Of a DNA stretch of 64,000 bases, positions 6,424-15,100 are shown piece by piece. The stretch spans positions 83,912-147,911 of the forward strand of contig DBYO01000036.1 of assembly GCA_002310235.1 (NCBI GenBank), read 5' to 3'. A program made the translations under genes and the position numbers. A model generated the notes under the pieces. It made no database searches and was not told the DNA's origin. It saw only the letters and a list, made by a program, of their open reading frames with translations. Positions within the stretch are counted from its first letter, which is position 1; every line of letters begins with the position of its first letter. This stretch comes from Bacteroidales bacterium UBA1184 (GTDB taxonomy: Bacteria; Bacteroidota; Bacteroidia; Bacteroidales; ML635J-15).

Positions 6424-8661
6424 TTACTTTATGTTCTTTGGCTGCAAGTTTTCGGGAAGGGTGATGATAAAGATATCGAGGTTGCCCTTCTTGCCCTTGC
6501 CAGCCGACGATTTCGAGAAGTAAGCCTTGGTTCCGTCGTTGCTGATCTTGTATCCCATATCGTCGGATGCGGAGTTAATTTCCTTTCCGAGGTTTACAGG
6601 TTCGCTCCAGCAGTCCCAGCAGTCGTCGCTAAGACGTGTAGAAACATACATGTCGAGTCCGCCAAGACCTCCGTGTCCGTCGGAAGCGAAGTAGAGGTGC
6701 TTGTTGTCGGAGCAAAGGAACGGTGTACGTTCGGTATATAAGGTGTTGATTGTTCCACCAAGGTTGATAGGTTTGCTCCATTCGCCGTCGACGTTGATGG
6801 TGCAAACGTACAAGTCGGTCTGGTGTTCGTCAACCTTTCCGTGATATACAAGTCCGTCGAAGTCGGCATCGTTGAACATGTTGAGCATGTCGCTGCGTTT
6901 TGCTGCGAAGAACAAGGCCTTTCCGTCGTGGCTAAGGAAAGCGTCGCCCTGCCAGTTGCAGGTATTTACGCTGTTCGACATTTTCTGCGGCTTTCCCCAT
7001 GTTGCACCGGCTTTTTTCGAGAAGTACAATCTTCCGTTCTTGAAAATGTACATTGTGTTGCCCGATGTGTTGATGCACTGTGGATAGTCGTTTGCTTTAG
7101 TCGAAACTTCGTTAATAATCTGAGCAGTGCTCCATCCGTCGTCGGTTTTTTCTGCAACAAAGATGTCTTCGCCGCTCTTGTTGTCGCTACGGCTTTCTCC
7201 GCAGAAATACATTGTGTTGCCATCGGCCGAAAGAATAGGATTATATTCGTTTCCTGTTGTATTTACCGATTCTGGCAAAGCTTCGGCTACAACAGATTGC
7301 GATTTCTCGTTGAGAATGCTAAGCAGGTTGTCGATTTTCTTTGTTTTGTCTTTCCAGTACTGACGGTATTTCTGTACTGTAGCTGCAGCGCCCGCCCAGT
7401 TCTTGTTTTCGATGTCTGATTCAATCATCTTCTGCAGTGCTACGAATGCCTTTTCTCTCGGAGCGGCCTGTTTGATGTATTCGTCGTATGATTCGGCTTT
7501 CTTGGGGTTGTATTTGCTTTGCAGCTTTAGCTTGTCGCCCATGGCTGCAATTGCAGAGTCGGCCACGTAGTTGTCGCGGATCAATGCGCGCTGGTTAGGC
7601 TCGAGTTCGTCGTACAGAGCCTTTAGTGATATCATTTCACCGTCGGCGGCAATTATGTTGTAGTAAAGTTTAAGCGCTTGTTTTTTCTTGTCGCCGTCGA
7701 TTTTGTAGAAGCAGTATTTTGCAACTTCAACATTGTCGCCTGCGCATTGCATTGCCGATGCAAGAGCCATGTTTACCCATTTGTTCTTGGGGTATCTCTT
7801 GGCAAAGCGTATGTAAGAGTTGCAGTCGCTGTCGTTGGTTTCTTCGGCGTATAGTTTTTCGTCGTACATCATCTCGGCCTTGTAGTACAATGAGCTTTTC
7901 GGATATTTTTCCATGTATTCCTTGAGAGCTGCCGAAGTGTTTTCCTTTTCAGCATCGTTGAGGGCTATTACATAAATCTTTTCCTGTGCTTCGTTGGCAA
8001 GTGCCGAGTTTGGATATTTCTTTAGGAATTCTTCGTATGCCGATACTGTATTTGCAGCGTTAGCCTTTTCAAGACCCTTTGTGTCGCGGCGCTTGGTAGC
8101 GTCGGGAATCTGTTGCGCTTCGGGGTAAGTGCGGATGAAAGAGTCGTACGATTCTTCGGTATCGGTTTTCAGCGCAAGTTTATATGCTTCGATGTCGCGG
8201 TACATGCGTGCTTCGGTCTTGTAGTCTTCCGGTGCCTTGCGGTAGAAGAACAGATAGTTTTGATAAGCCTCGAAGGTGTTTGCCACCGAAGCATCACGCA
8301 ATGCGTAGCGGCATACTGTGTCGATGTACTTGTTGAATACCTCGGGATTGATCGGTACAGAGTTCAGTTTTTCCTTAGTCTTTTCGTCGAGTTGTGGATA
8401 GTATGTCTCGCAGTTGAGCAGGCATTTGTACGATTCTACCGGGTCGTATCCCTCGTATTCTCTTTGGAATAAAAGGTAGGCCTTGTAGAAATTGAATTCC
8501 ACATCGTCCATATTCTTGCTGAGTCCTTTTTCTATTAGCTTGAGCGAATTCTCGTATTTGCCTTTCCAAATAAGTTCCAGAGCCTTAATCTGTTGCGAGA
8601 AGGCTGCTGTAGAAAGCATGACTGCCAATGAAATAAGTAAAATTTTCTTATTCATACACAT
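6424..8661 (-). CDS. Exported TPR / PD40 beta-propeller protein
   Basis: A 745-residue secreted protein. The signal peptide is NKKILLISLAVMLSTAAFSQ; the start may be the ATG at 8661 or, equally plausible, the in-frame ATG at 8655. Residues about 25-450 are helical and carry TPR-like repeats with bacterial-lipoprotein/BamD-type spacing (ALNDAEKENTSAALKEYMEK and similar). Residues about 480-735 are a WD40-like PD40 propeller with repeated NPILSADGNTMYFC, DAFLSHDGKALFFA and MGYKISNDGTKAYFSKS blades. This matches the first two modules of PorE/OmpA-type T9SS proteins, but the C-terminal OmpA peptidoglycan-binding domain is absent. Location is inferred to be periplasm or outer membrane. Confidence 0.8.
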   Translation of the reverse strand: MCMNKKILLISLAVMLSTAAFSQQIKALELIWKGKYENSLKLIEKGLSKNMDDVEFNFYKAYLLFQREYEGYDPVESYKCLLNCETYYPQLDEKTKEKLNSVPINPEVFNKYIDTVCRYALRDASVANTFEAYQNYLFFYRKAPEDYKTEARMYRDIEAYKLALKTDTEESYDSFIRTYPEAQQIPDATKRRDTKGLEKANAANTVSAYEEFLKKYPNSALANEAQEKIYVIALNDAEKENTSAALKEYMEKYPKSSLYYKAEMMYDEKLYAEETNDSDCNSYIRFAKRYPKNKWVNMALASAMQCAGDNVEVAKYCFYKIDGDKKKQALKLYYNIIAADGEMISLKALYDELEPNQRALIRDNYVADSAIAAMGDKLKLQSKYNPKKAESYDEYIKQAAPREKAFVALQKMIESDIENKNWAGAAATVQKYRQYWKDKTKKIDNLLSILNEKSQSVVAEALPESVNTTGNEYNPILSADGNTMYFCGESRSDNKSGEDIFVAEKTDDGWSTAQIINEVSTKANDYPQCINTSGNTMYIFKNGRLYFSKKAGATWGKPQKMSNSVNTCNWQGDAFLSHDGKALFFAAKRSDMLNMFNDADFDGLVYHGKVDEHQTDLYVCTINVDGEWSKPINLGGTINTLYTERTPFLCSDNKHLYFASDGHGGLGGLDMYVSTRLSDDCWDCWSEPVNLGKEINSASDDMGYKISNDGTKAYFSKSSAGKGKKGNLDIFIITLPENLQPKNIK

Positions 8662-9226
8662 ACTATTTTGAGGTCGTAAATTTAATTTAAATAATCGGAT
8701 TACGGAAAATAATGTTAATTATTTTATTCAATGTTTAATGTTCAAATGCTTGCAGGCATACCGGCTCGCTGTCAAGCAGGCTCGAAGGCTAACAGACTTG
8801 CAGTCTTACGGTCTAACAGACTTGCTGTCCCACGGGTTTGCTGCCAGACTGCTCGACTAGCCTTTAGCTGGACTTTTTCTGTGTTTCTGTGGCTTCGCCG
8901 TTTCTATGTGCTGCGCACGTTTCTATGTTTCACGTTTGACTTCGTCGAGCTAAAGGTTCGTGAAATTCGTGGTAAAACATTTCGTTTTGGGCCTCGCGAA
9001 AAACCCCTGTTGTCTTATGCGGTGAGCTGAGCCTGTCGAAGCATTGTTCATATTGTCGTTTCTTTCTTTTACGACAGCTTGCAGTGATGAGATCGCGGAT
9101 AGCTTGATTCTCATCGCTTCCGCGATGACGTCAAAAAAAGGGGCATTGTGAGTTTCAATTATTCTCGCCTTTTCTCCCAATGTTTTGTTTTTCGGTTTGT
9201 GGTACGATTTTGTTAAGAATATTTTT
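8662..9226. other. Gene-free intergenic region with short repeats
   Basis: No supported gene. It contains a 17-bp direct repeat with one mismatch, ctaacagacttgc(a/t)gtc, at 8789-8805 and 8813-8829; the 12-mer gagctaaaggtt (8947-8958) shared exactly with two other gaps; a cgtgaaattcgtgg phrase akin to the repeats around 32 kb; and an imperfect palindrome near 9082-9128 (gagatcgcgg ... ccgcgatgacg). Open frames here are short and lack start signals or recognisable motifs. Confidence 0.55.
8789..8829. repeat. 17-bp direct repeat pair
   Basis: ctaacagacttgcagtc at 8789-8805 and ctaacagacttgctgtc at 8813-8829, 24 nt apart start to start, 16 of 17 bases identical. Confidence 0.7.
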
Positions 9227-9234
9227 TACATTTG
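9227..9234 (+). promoter_or_regulatory. Candidate -7 box (TACATTTG) for the thioesterase
   Basis: TAnnTTTG match 20 nt before ATG 9255. It lies inside the longer reading frame that opens at 9180 and therefore argues for the shorter protein. Confidence 0.5.
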
Positions 9235-9254
9235 CCCCGATACAATATTTTGAT

Positions 9255-10061
9255 ATGACAAAAGATTATGAATTAGTTGGTGGCAAGTACACCGTGAGGG
9301 ATGTGGTTCCATGCTATGATGTGGATTCTACATTGAGAATCAGACCTGTGGCTTTTATGAATATAGCTCAGGAAATGGCAACCCGTGCAGCCGAGCCCTT
9401 TGGTTTCGGATATGACGATTTGATTAAGAAGGACATGGCCTGGGTGCTTTCTCGCATGCACTTTAGGTTTGTAGATGTACCGCGATGGAAGGAAGAGCTG
9501 GTAATTTCGACATGGCACAAAGGCATTGTAGGTCCGTTTTTCATCCGAGACTTTTCTGTATGTGGTGCCGATGGTTCGACTAAGGTGCTTGGCACTAGTT
9601 CGTGGGTTGTGCTCGATATCAAAAAGCGTTCGATGGTACGTATTGCAGATTTTGTAGATATGATTCCCGAAGATTCGGCTTGCCACGAGGATGCTCTCGA
9701 AAAACCAGCAGCAAAAGTCATGATGCCGCGTACTGCCCAGCCTCGTTTGGCGCAGAGTGTGAAGTTGGGCTATTCCGACATCGACCTAAATGCCCACACC
9801 AACAATGCACGCTACATTCATTATGCTACCGAATGTTTCACTTGCGACGAGATGTGCGAAATGTCGGTTGCCGATGTGATGATAACCTTCAATCATGAGA
9901 CATATGCTGGCGAAATTCTTGATATTTATATGGTTGACACAGAAACTGATGGCTTGGTTGATGCTTCTGGAAAGCCGATTGTACGCTCGTCTATAATCGA
10001 AGGCAAGGTTGGCGACCAGCAGGTGTTCTGCGCAAAGTTGATGTTTGTGGAACGTCGCTAA
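9255..10061 (+). CDS. Acyl-ACP thioesterase family protein
   Basis: A 268-residue cytoplasmic enzyme of the FAT-type acyl-acyl-carrier-protein thioesterase family, which releases free fatty acids from acyl-ACP. It is a double hotdog: the first half has RPVAFMNIAQEMATRAAEPF and DMAWVLSRMHFRF (residues about 35-80); the second begins near residue 170 with LGYSDIDLNAHTNNARYIHY, where Asp, Asn and His of the DxNxHxNN segment form the known active-site signature. The ATG at 9255 (MTKDYELVGG) is preferred to 9180 because the promoter lies between. The protein is convergent with the next genes; 3' of it lies the duplicated tail of the S46 peptidase gene. Confidence 0.88.
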   Translation: MTKDYELVGGKYTVRDVVPCYDVDSTLRIRPVAFMNIAQEMATRAAEPFGFGYDDLIKKDMAWVLSRMHFRFVDVPRWKEELVISTWHKGIVGPFFIRDFSVCGADGSTKVLGTSSWVVLDIKKRSMVRIADFVDMIPEDSACHEDALEKPAAKVMMPRTAQPRLAQSVKLGYSDIDLNAHTNNARYIHYATECFTCDEMCEMSVADVMITFNHETYAGEILDIYMVDTETDGLVDASGKPIVRSSIIEGKVGDQQVFCAKLMFVERR

Positions 10062-10088
10062 CCGCTGAACCTTGATTGACCTATAAAC

Positions 10089-10124
10089 ACAAAAAATCCC
10101 CCGCATCTTGCGATATGAGGGATT
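10089..10124 (-). terminator. Intrinsic terminator (copy A) now serving the 641-residue cargo gene
   Basis: Minus-strand hairpin with outer stem aatccc / gggatt and inner stem pairs, followed on the minus strand by a T tract (the A run at 10091-10096). It is a copy of the S46 peptidase terminator and lies about 100 nt past the stop at 10222. Confidence 0.75.
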
Positions 10125-10145
10125 CGGTAGATTAGTTTTATGAGA

Positions 10146-10213
10146 TTATTTTCTGATGTCTAATTCGTTGATGAGGTTCTTAGCTCCGTAGAGTTCATCG
10201 ATTACCCAAAGTA
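10146..10213 (-). pseudogene. 3' remnant of an S46 dipeptidyl-peptidase gene
   Basis: On the minus strand this encodes the last 22 or so residues of the S46 peptidase (YFGWVIDELYGAKNLINELD plus IRK in the intact copy) and its TAA stop, identical to the end of the intact gene at 20248-20315. It has no start codon and is only a duplicated tail. Confidence 0.9.
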
Positions 10214-10221
10214 TTGCGAGG

Positions 10222-12147
10222 CTACAGCACGATAATTTTCTTTGTTATCACCTTTCCGTCCGTCATCCTTACCCTAACGAAATAGCTACCTGCGCCCATT
10301 CCATCCGTGGAAATTTCATTAGTGGTGTCGTGCCGTGGCGCGACACTACTAATTTTATATACCACTTCTCCGAGCAGATTGCAGATTTGTATTTCTGCAA
10401 TATTCTCACCTGCGATGTTTATGTATTCTGTGGCAGGATTCGGATATATCGACAGCATAATGTTGTCGTTCTCGTCCACGGCCAGGTCGTGGCAGGGATT
10501 TACATAGATGTCCTTGTATATGGTCTTGATATTGCCGTAATAGTCCGAGAGTGTTATTGCAAGCTGATGCTCGCCTGGGTCTCTTGGCGTGCGGATATTG
10601 TAGTGGCGTGCGATGATATTCTCTATGGCAGTGTCTTTTATTGTAGCTTCGGTAACTGGTTCTGTATATTCGTACAGCAATTCACCACTCAATACAGTAT
10701 CTATGCCAATTTCTTCTGGGACAAATATGTCTGGATAATAGATATTATCAATAACTTGCCCAGTACTGAACTCCATGGTGTACGGTGCCGATGGTCCGCT
10801 GATGTTTACAACACAATCAATTGTATCCAAATTACAAACGGTATCGGGAATAAATACATCCAAATTAAGTTCTGGCAGTTCAGTGTAACACAATCCATCC
10901 AAACCGTTCATATCGGTCTTTACAAGCCAAGGCTGCTGGAAGTAATCACCAAACTCGGCTGCCGTATAGTAGCTGTCGTATGTATATCCTCCCATAATTA
11001 GTCCTCCATCGGGTGTTGGCTTTATACTATTGAGGTATAATTGCGGACCGTTTTGGCTCCCGTCTGGAGTGTAATATCTGCGGAACATTATGTCGCCGTC
11101 TGGAGTAAGTTTAGTTAGGAATCCTGCCATACCAGTAGAGAGATTTGTGCCTTGACCCGCTATATATATATATCCTTCATTGTCAACATATAGGTCATAG
11201 GAACAATCTAAATCAAATATTCCTGGTCCATTATAATAATCGGAATAGTAATTTTTTATTACTTTTTCCCACAACAGATTGCCATTGTCGTCAATCTTCC
11301 TTATGCATGCGGCATCACTGGTCCTATCTTCGAAGCGGTCGGCATAGCATACGGGATATATGCCGTTCATGACATAACAGGAGTCTGGGGAGGGGGCGAT
11401 GAATATTTGAAAACCATTTTTCATATCACTTCGTCCATATGTCTTATGCCAGATGGTATTAAGGGAAGTATCCAATTTTTGTATAATCCAATCGTGGTTA
11501 TTATAATTCCTAAGTCCAGAGACAATAATATTTCCGTCTTGTCCTCCAATTATCTTCCTTATGCCGATATGATCACGCCTTTCTGCTTCTGCAATAACAT
11601 TACCATTTGCATCGTATTTTGTTAGGTATTCACAGAAATTTTCATATTGTCCTCCCATATATATATTGTCTTCGATATAAATGTTACATAACATTAGTGG
11701 TCTGTTTGTTGAATCAGTATTTAATCTTGTGGCATCAAGAATACGAAGACTGTCATCGAATTCGTATGATTGCAATTTTATGTCGGGACCAATGTTAAAT
11801 ATAAACTTATACGTACCAGTCTCTGTAGTATATACAGAACTAGCCGAAACTCCGCCTTCAAAAACATCGTATTGTGCATCACCGATAAACGCGCTATATA
11901 ATTTATTGCCTTCGCTATCTGTCTTTACGACCATTGAGCAACGGTTGCCGTTATATAAGGGGTGTCTTGTTCCGATTATAATTATGTAGCCATCATCCAA
12001 AGGTGTTATGGAATTAAAAACATTCATTTCGCGATATCCAAAATCGCTTACCATATTGAACCTTGTTTGTGCAGGACAATTTATTCGCAAGGAAGTCAAT
12101 ATTAGCAATAGAATGATATATATTCCATATAACACCTTTTTCTTCAT
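10222..12147 (-). CDS. T9SS-secreted propeller-like protein with C-terminal sorting domain
   Basis: A 641-residue exported protein. The ATG at 12147 (MKKKVLYGIYIILLLILTSL) gives a signal peptide and leaves a 10-nt gap to the upstream gene; a TTG 24 nt earlier would overlap it. Residues about 30-430 show repeated YDANGNVIAE, IDDNGNLLWEK, LTPDGDIMFRRY and GGLIMGGYTYD strands typical of SBBP/delta-60-like beta-propeller repeats. The last 75 residues are a T9SS type A sorting domain: SIYPNPATEYINI ... LLGEVVY ... GMGAGSYFVRV ... KKIIVL. The protein should be exported by Sec, carried over the outer membrane by T9SS, and anchored or released after removal of the C-terminal domain. Specific role unknown. 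Confidence 0.85.
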   Translation of the reverse strand: MKKKVLYGIYIILLLILTSLRINCPAQTRFNMVSDFGYREMNVFNSITPLDDGYIIIIGTRHPLYNGNRCSMVVKTDSEGNKLYSAFIGDAQYDVFEGGVSASSVYTTETGTYKFIFNIGPDIKLQSYEFDDSLRILDATRLNTDSTNRPLMLCNIYIEDNIYMGGQYENFCEYLTKYDANGNVIAEAERRDHIGIRKIIGGQDGNIIVSGLRNYNNHDWIIQKLDTSLNTIWHKTYGRSDMKNGFQIFIAPSPDSCYVMNGIYPVCYADRFEDRTSDAACIRKIDDNGNLLWEKVIKNYYSDYYNGPGIFDLDCSYDLYVDNEGYIYIAGQGTNLSTGMAGFLTKLTPDGDIMFRRYYTPDGSQNGPQLYLNSIKPTPDGGLIMGGYTYDSYYTAAEFGDYFQQPWLVKTDMNGLDGLCYTELPELNLDVFIPDTVCNLDTIDCVVNISGPSAPYTMEFSTGQVIDNIYYPDIFVPEEIGIDTVLSGELLYEYTEPVTEATIKDTAIENIIARHYNIRTPRDPGEHQLAITLSDYYGNIKTIYKDIYVNPCHDLAVDENDNIMLSIYPNPATEYINIAGENIAEIQICNLLGEVVYKISSVAPRHDTTNEISTDGMGAGSYFVRVRMTDGKVITKKIIVL

Positions 12148-12157
12148 AATATAATCA

Positions 12158-15100
12158 TTACAATTTAACAATCTTAGTCTGCATTACATTGTCGTAACAG
12201 CTCTTTATCTCAACAAGATATGTGCCAGAAGGATATTCACTGACATCAATGCTTATGAGAGTGTCGTAATTATACTTGTCAGTACTTACAAGCCGCGAAT
12301 TTACATCAAAAATATTAATTTGTATTGTTTCACAATCTTCGATATTATTTATTCCATAGTGTTTAAGGAATTCGATTATGTCATCGTCAAGAACATTGCT
12401 GGCAAGTTCAATATTTATAAAGTCGCTTGTAGGATTTGGATATATTGCATACGGATAAATTTCAGCTGCTGTTTCCGTCTTTGTCGACTTTGTAGTAAAT
12501 TCTTCCTCGTATATGGGTGTATATTCGGGAATTAGAGTATCGAAGGCGTATTCGTACAATGCAGTTGCTATACCAGAATACAGATAATTGTTATCGGCAA
12601 TATAATTCTCCAGTTGGGCGCTATGTTCCATAAGCATTTCCTTGCTCATAGTAGTGTCCATAGAGTTTACATACATTTCATATACATCTGCACAGTTGGC
12701 AGCCTCTAAGGTTCCAAGCGAACGGATAGCAGAGATTTGCTGACGAGCATCGTCGTAGTTATCAGCCGATACGAGTATATTGCATGCCATTGCTTTGCTG
12801 TCGACATCGGTCTTTGTGCTGAAGTAATCGAGTATAATAGCATAGTCTGTATCGGAAAGGCTGTCATTCAGAGCCTTGTCGTAAAGCAGGTTTTCGTTCA
12901 ATGAAATTTCCTGTTTTATGTCTCCTATAGCCTTTTCGTCGGCAACCCTCTTATTCTCGCCCGTCTGGTAGTAAGAGAGAACCGTTTTTAGTATGTTAGA
13001 AATTTCGGCATCCTGAACATCCTCGTATGTTGCAGCAGGAAGAGGCGAATTTTCGACAAATACAGAAGTTACATATACTGGGTTTTCCTCTACCTTTGCC
13101 ACAAGTGCATTGCATACGGTATCGCTAAGGTACCCGTCCTGAGGTAAGTCTTCTATTGACGGTGCCGTACCCTGCGAAATAGCAGAAACTTTCATAAGGG
13201 CATTTGCCGTATTTCCTCCATCGAGTTTTGTCTCGTACTTGTTTATGGCACTGTCGAGAGTGATGCCGAGCTGCTGGATGTGCGATTTGGTTCTGTCGAC
13301 ACCTGGAAATGGTATTGGATTGAATGGATTGGGATTGACTACCGGTCCGTTTCCGTCGTTACATTGGCAATACGATTCGTCATATGGCAGATCGCTATTA
13401 TTATCCGGACTTACTCTTGTGCTATGATGATTGCGTTTTAGCTGGTGAGTAACTTCATAAGTATCATTTTGAGCGTTGTGCTGATAATATTCGTATCCAT
13501 ATACATTGTAACTATTGTTTGTGGCTAGATCAAACTGGGTTTGGAACTGGTAATGACTCCTATTAAATGTATTGGGGTTGTCATAGTAGAATGAATTGCC
13601 AGTAGGAGCAGTGTTACTTCCTTGTTCTCGGCGCATATAGCCGTCCTTGACAAATATGTCGCGGGTATTTCTTCTGAAATTATTGCACAATACTTCCAAA
13701 CCAACACGACCTGTATTATTGTTGCCAGATACATAGTTTGAGTTTTTACCAACCACAACAATTGCATTGTATTGAGGTTTTGTTGCTAATGGCAATCCAA
13801 GTTGCAATGTTCTCTCGGCGGGTCGTCCTTCGAAAGTATTATACCTAACTCGGTTGCCAAGGTTGCCCGAATTGTAAACGTACAGGCCGGTAGTAGCATT
13901 GGAAATGGTATTTTGCTCGAAAGTAAATGTGTGGCAGGTGCCGATATATACGCTGTAGTCGACTTCGCGGTCTTCGCGAGCTGTACTCATTATTTCATAT
14001 TGTTCGCCAGGTTCTCCGCGTGAGACAATATTGTTGTTCAGCACCTTGCAGCCATCGTTAGCGTTTATGTAGATTGCTCGGTGGTTGCCAGTAAACGAAG
14101 AGTTCTCTACTACCACGGCATTCGACCTAAAGCCGCTCGCGTGTATTCCGTGGAAAAGTTTCTTGAAACTGCATGACGCAGATACGTCGAAGTGGCCGGA
14201 GTTTGCCTGTATGCCCGAACCGCGGTTGTATCCGGTATTGGTGGCGCCATTTATTGTTGATGGAAATGGCAGGGTGTTCTCGAAAGTACATCCTCTGATG
14301 TATATGCCACTAACTTTCTCCATAAGTATATGAGCTTTGGGATATATACGGCTGTTGTTCAACTGTCTGGTTGTGGAGAATGTACAGTCGGTTATTGTCG
14401 GAGAGTTTGCGTTTCCCTGTGCCCTGGAATGTTCATTATAGTACAAGTCGTACTGGTTGTTGTTGAAATGGCTTCCGCTGGCTATAATCTTACCGCCGTC
14501 TTTCGATTCTACGGCTTTTATTGCATCTTCGATAGTGGTGCCGTCCTGGCATATCACTTTGCCGTAATTTCTTGCCTCTATAATTGCGATGTTTGGATTT
14601 GTAATGTTGATAATGCCAGATTTCGTCCTGTCTTCTTCAAAAGCGTTTAGTGATAATGGAGCGCTAATAACCTTAATTCCCTGCCACATCTTGTCGGGGC
14701 AGCCTGCCATAATTGTACAATGGTTGAATGTTACGGTCTTGCCGCCATTTACAGTCCATTGTGTGCTGGCAATGTCGTCGTAGTCGGTGTAGGCACAGTA
14801 AATTGTGCAATCGGTGAATGTAACGTCGTGGTTGAAGGTTAAACCGGAAGGAACAATATATGTTCCGCCGTTGTATGTTGTGCCCAGACTTGAAGTTTCC
14901 AATACAGCATAATTGGGAATCAGGTCAATAGTTCCCAGATTAATATTGTAGGTCTGTCCGTCGGCTGATACAATGTTAAGCCTATTGGCAACGCCTTGTG
15001 TTATTTCGACATACATGTCTGTTTGTCCGCTGTTGATGTATGTCTGGGTTGTTGTAAAATCACCACTTGTAAAAGTAGCTACGTAGGGGGCAAGTCCGCC

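Larger units (their letters stand above)
10081..10213. repeat. Direct repeat copy A: duplicated 3' end of the S46 peptidase gene
   Basis: About 133 bp nearly identical to 20185-20315 in the same orientation, offset 10102 nt. Positions 10117-10213 are identical to 20219-20315 over 97 bp. The remainder differs by two substitutions in the hairpin and a 2-nt indel. It carries the terminator, the stop and about 22 final codons of the dipeptidyl-peptidase gene. Similarity stops at 10213, eight bases after the stop codon of the neighbouring T9SS cargo gene. Confidence 0.95.

Noticed and set aside
8731..9030. A 99-codon plus-strand frame in the 8.7-9.2 kb gap
   Set aside because: It is built from short direct repeats, has no motif and no promoter or ribosome signal.
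9180..9254. Longer thioesterase start giving a hydrophobic N-terminus
   Set aside because: The -7 promoter box lies inside the extension and thioesterases of this family begin near MTKDYE-type sequence without a signal peptide.
10330..11001. A 223-codon plus-strand frame inside the 641-residue cargo gene
   Set aside because: Opposite-strand shadow of a gene with signal peptide and sorting domain; its own product has no recognisable domain.
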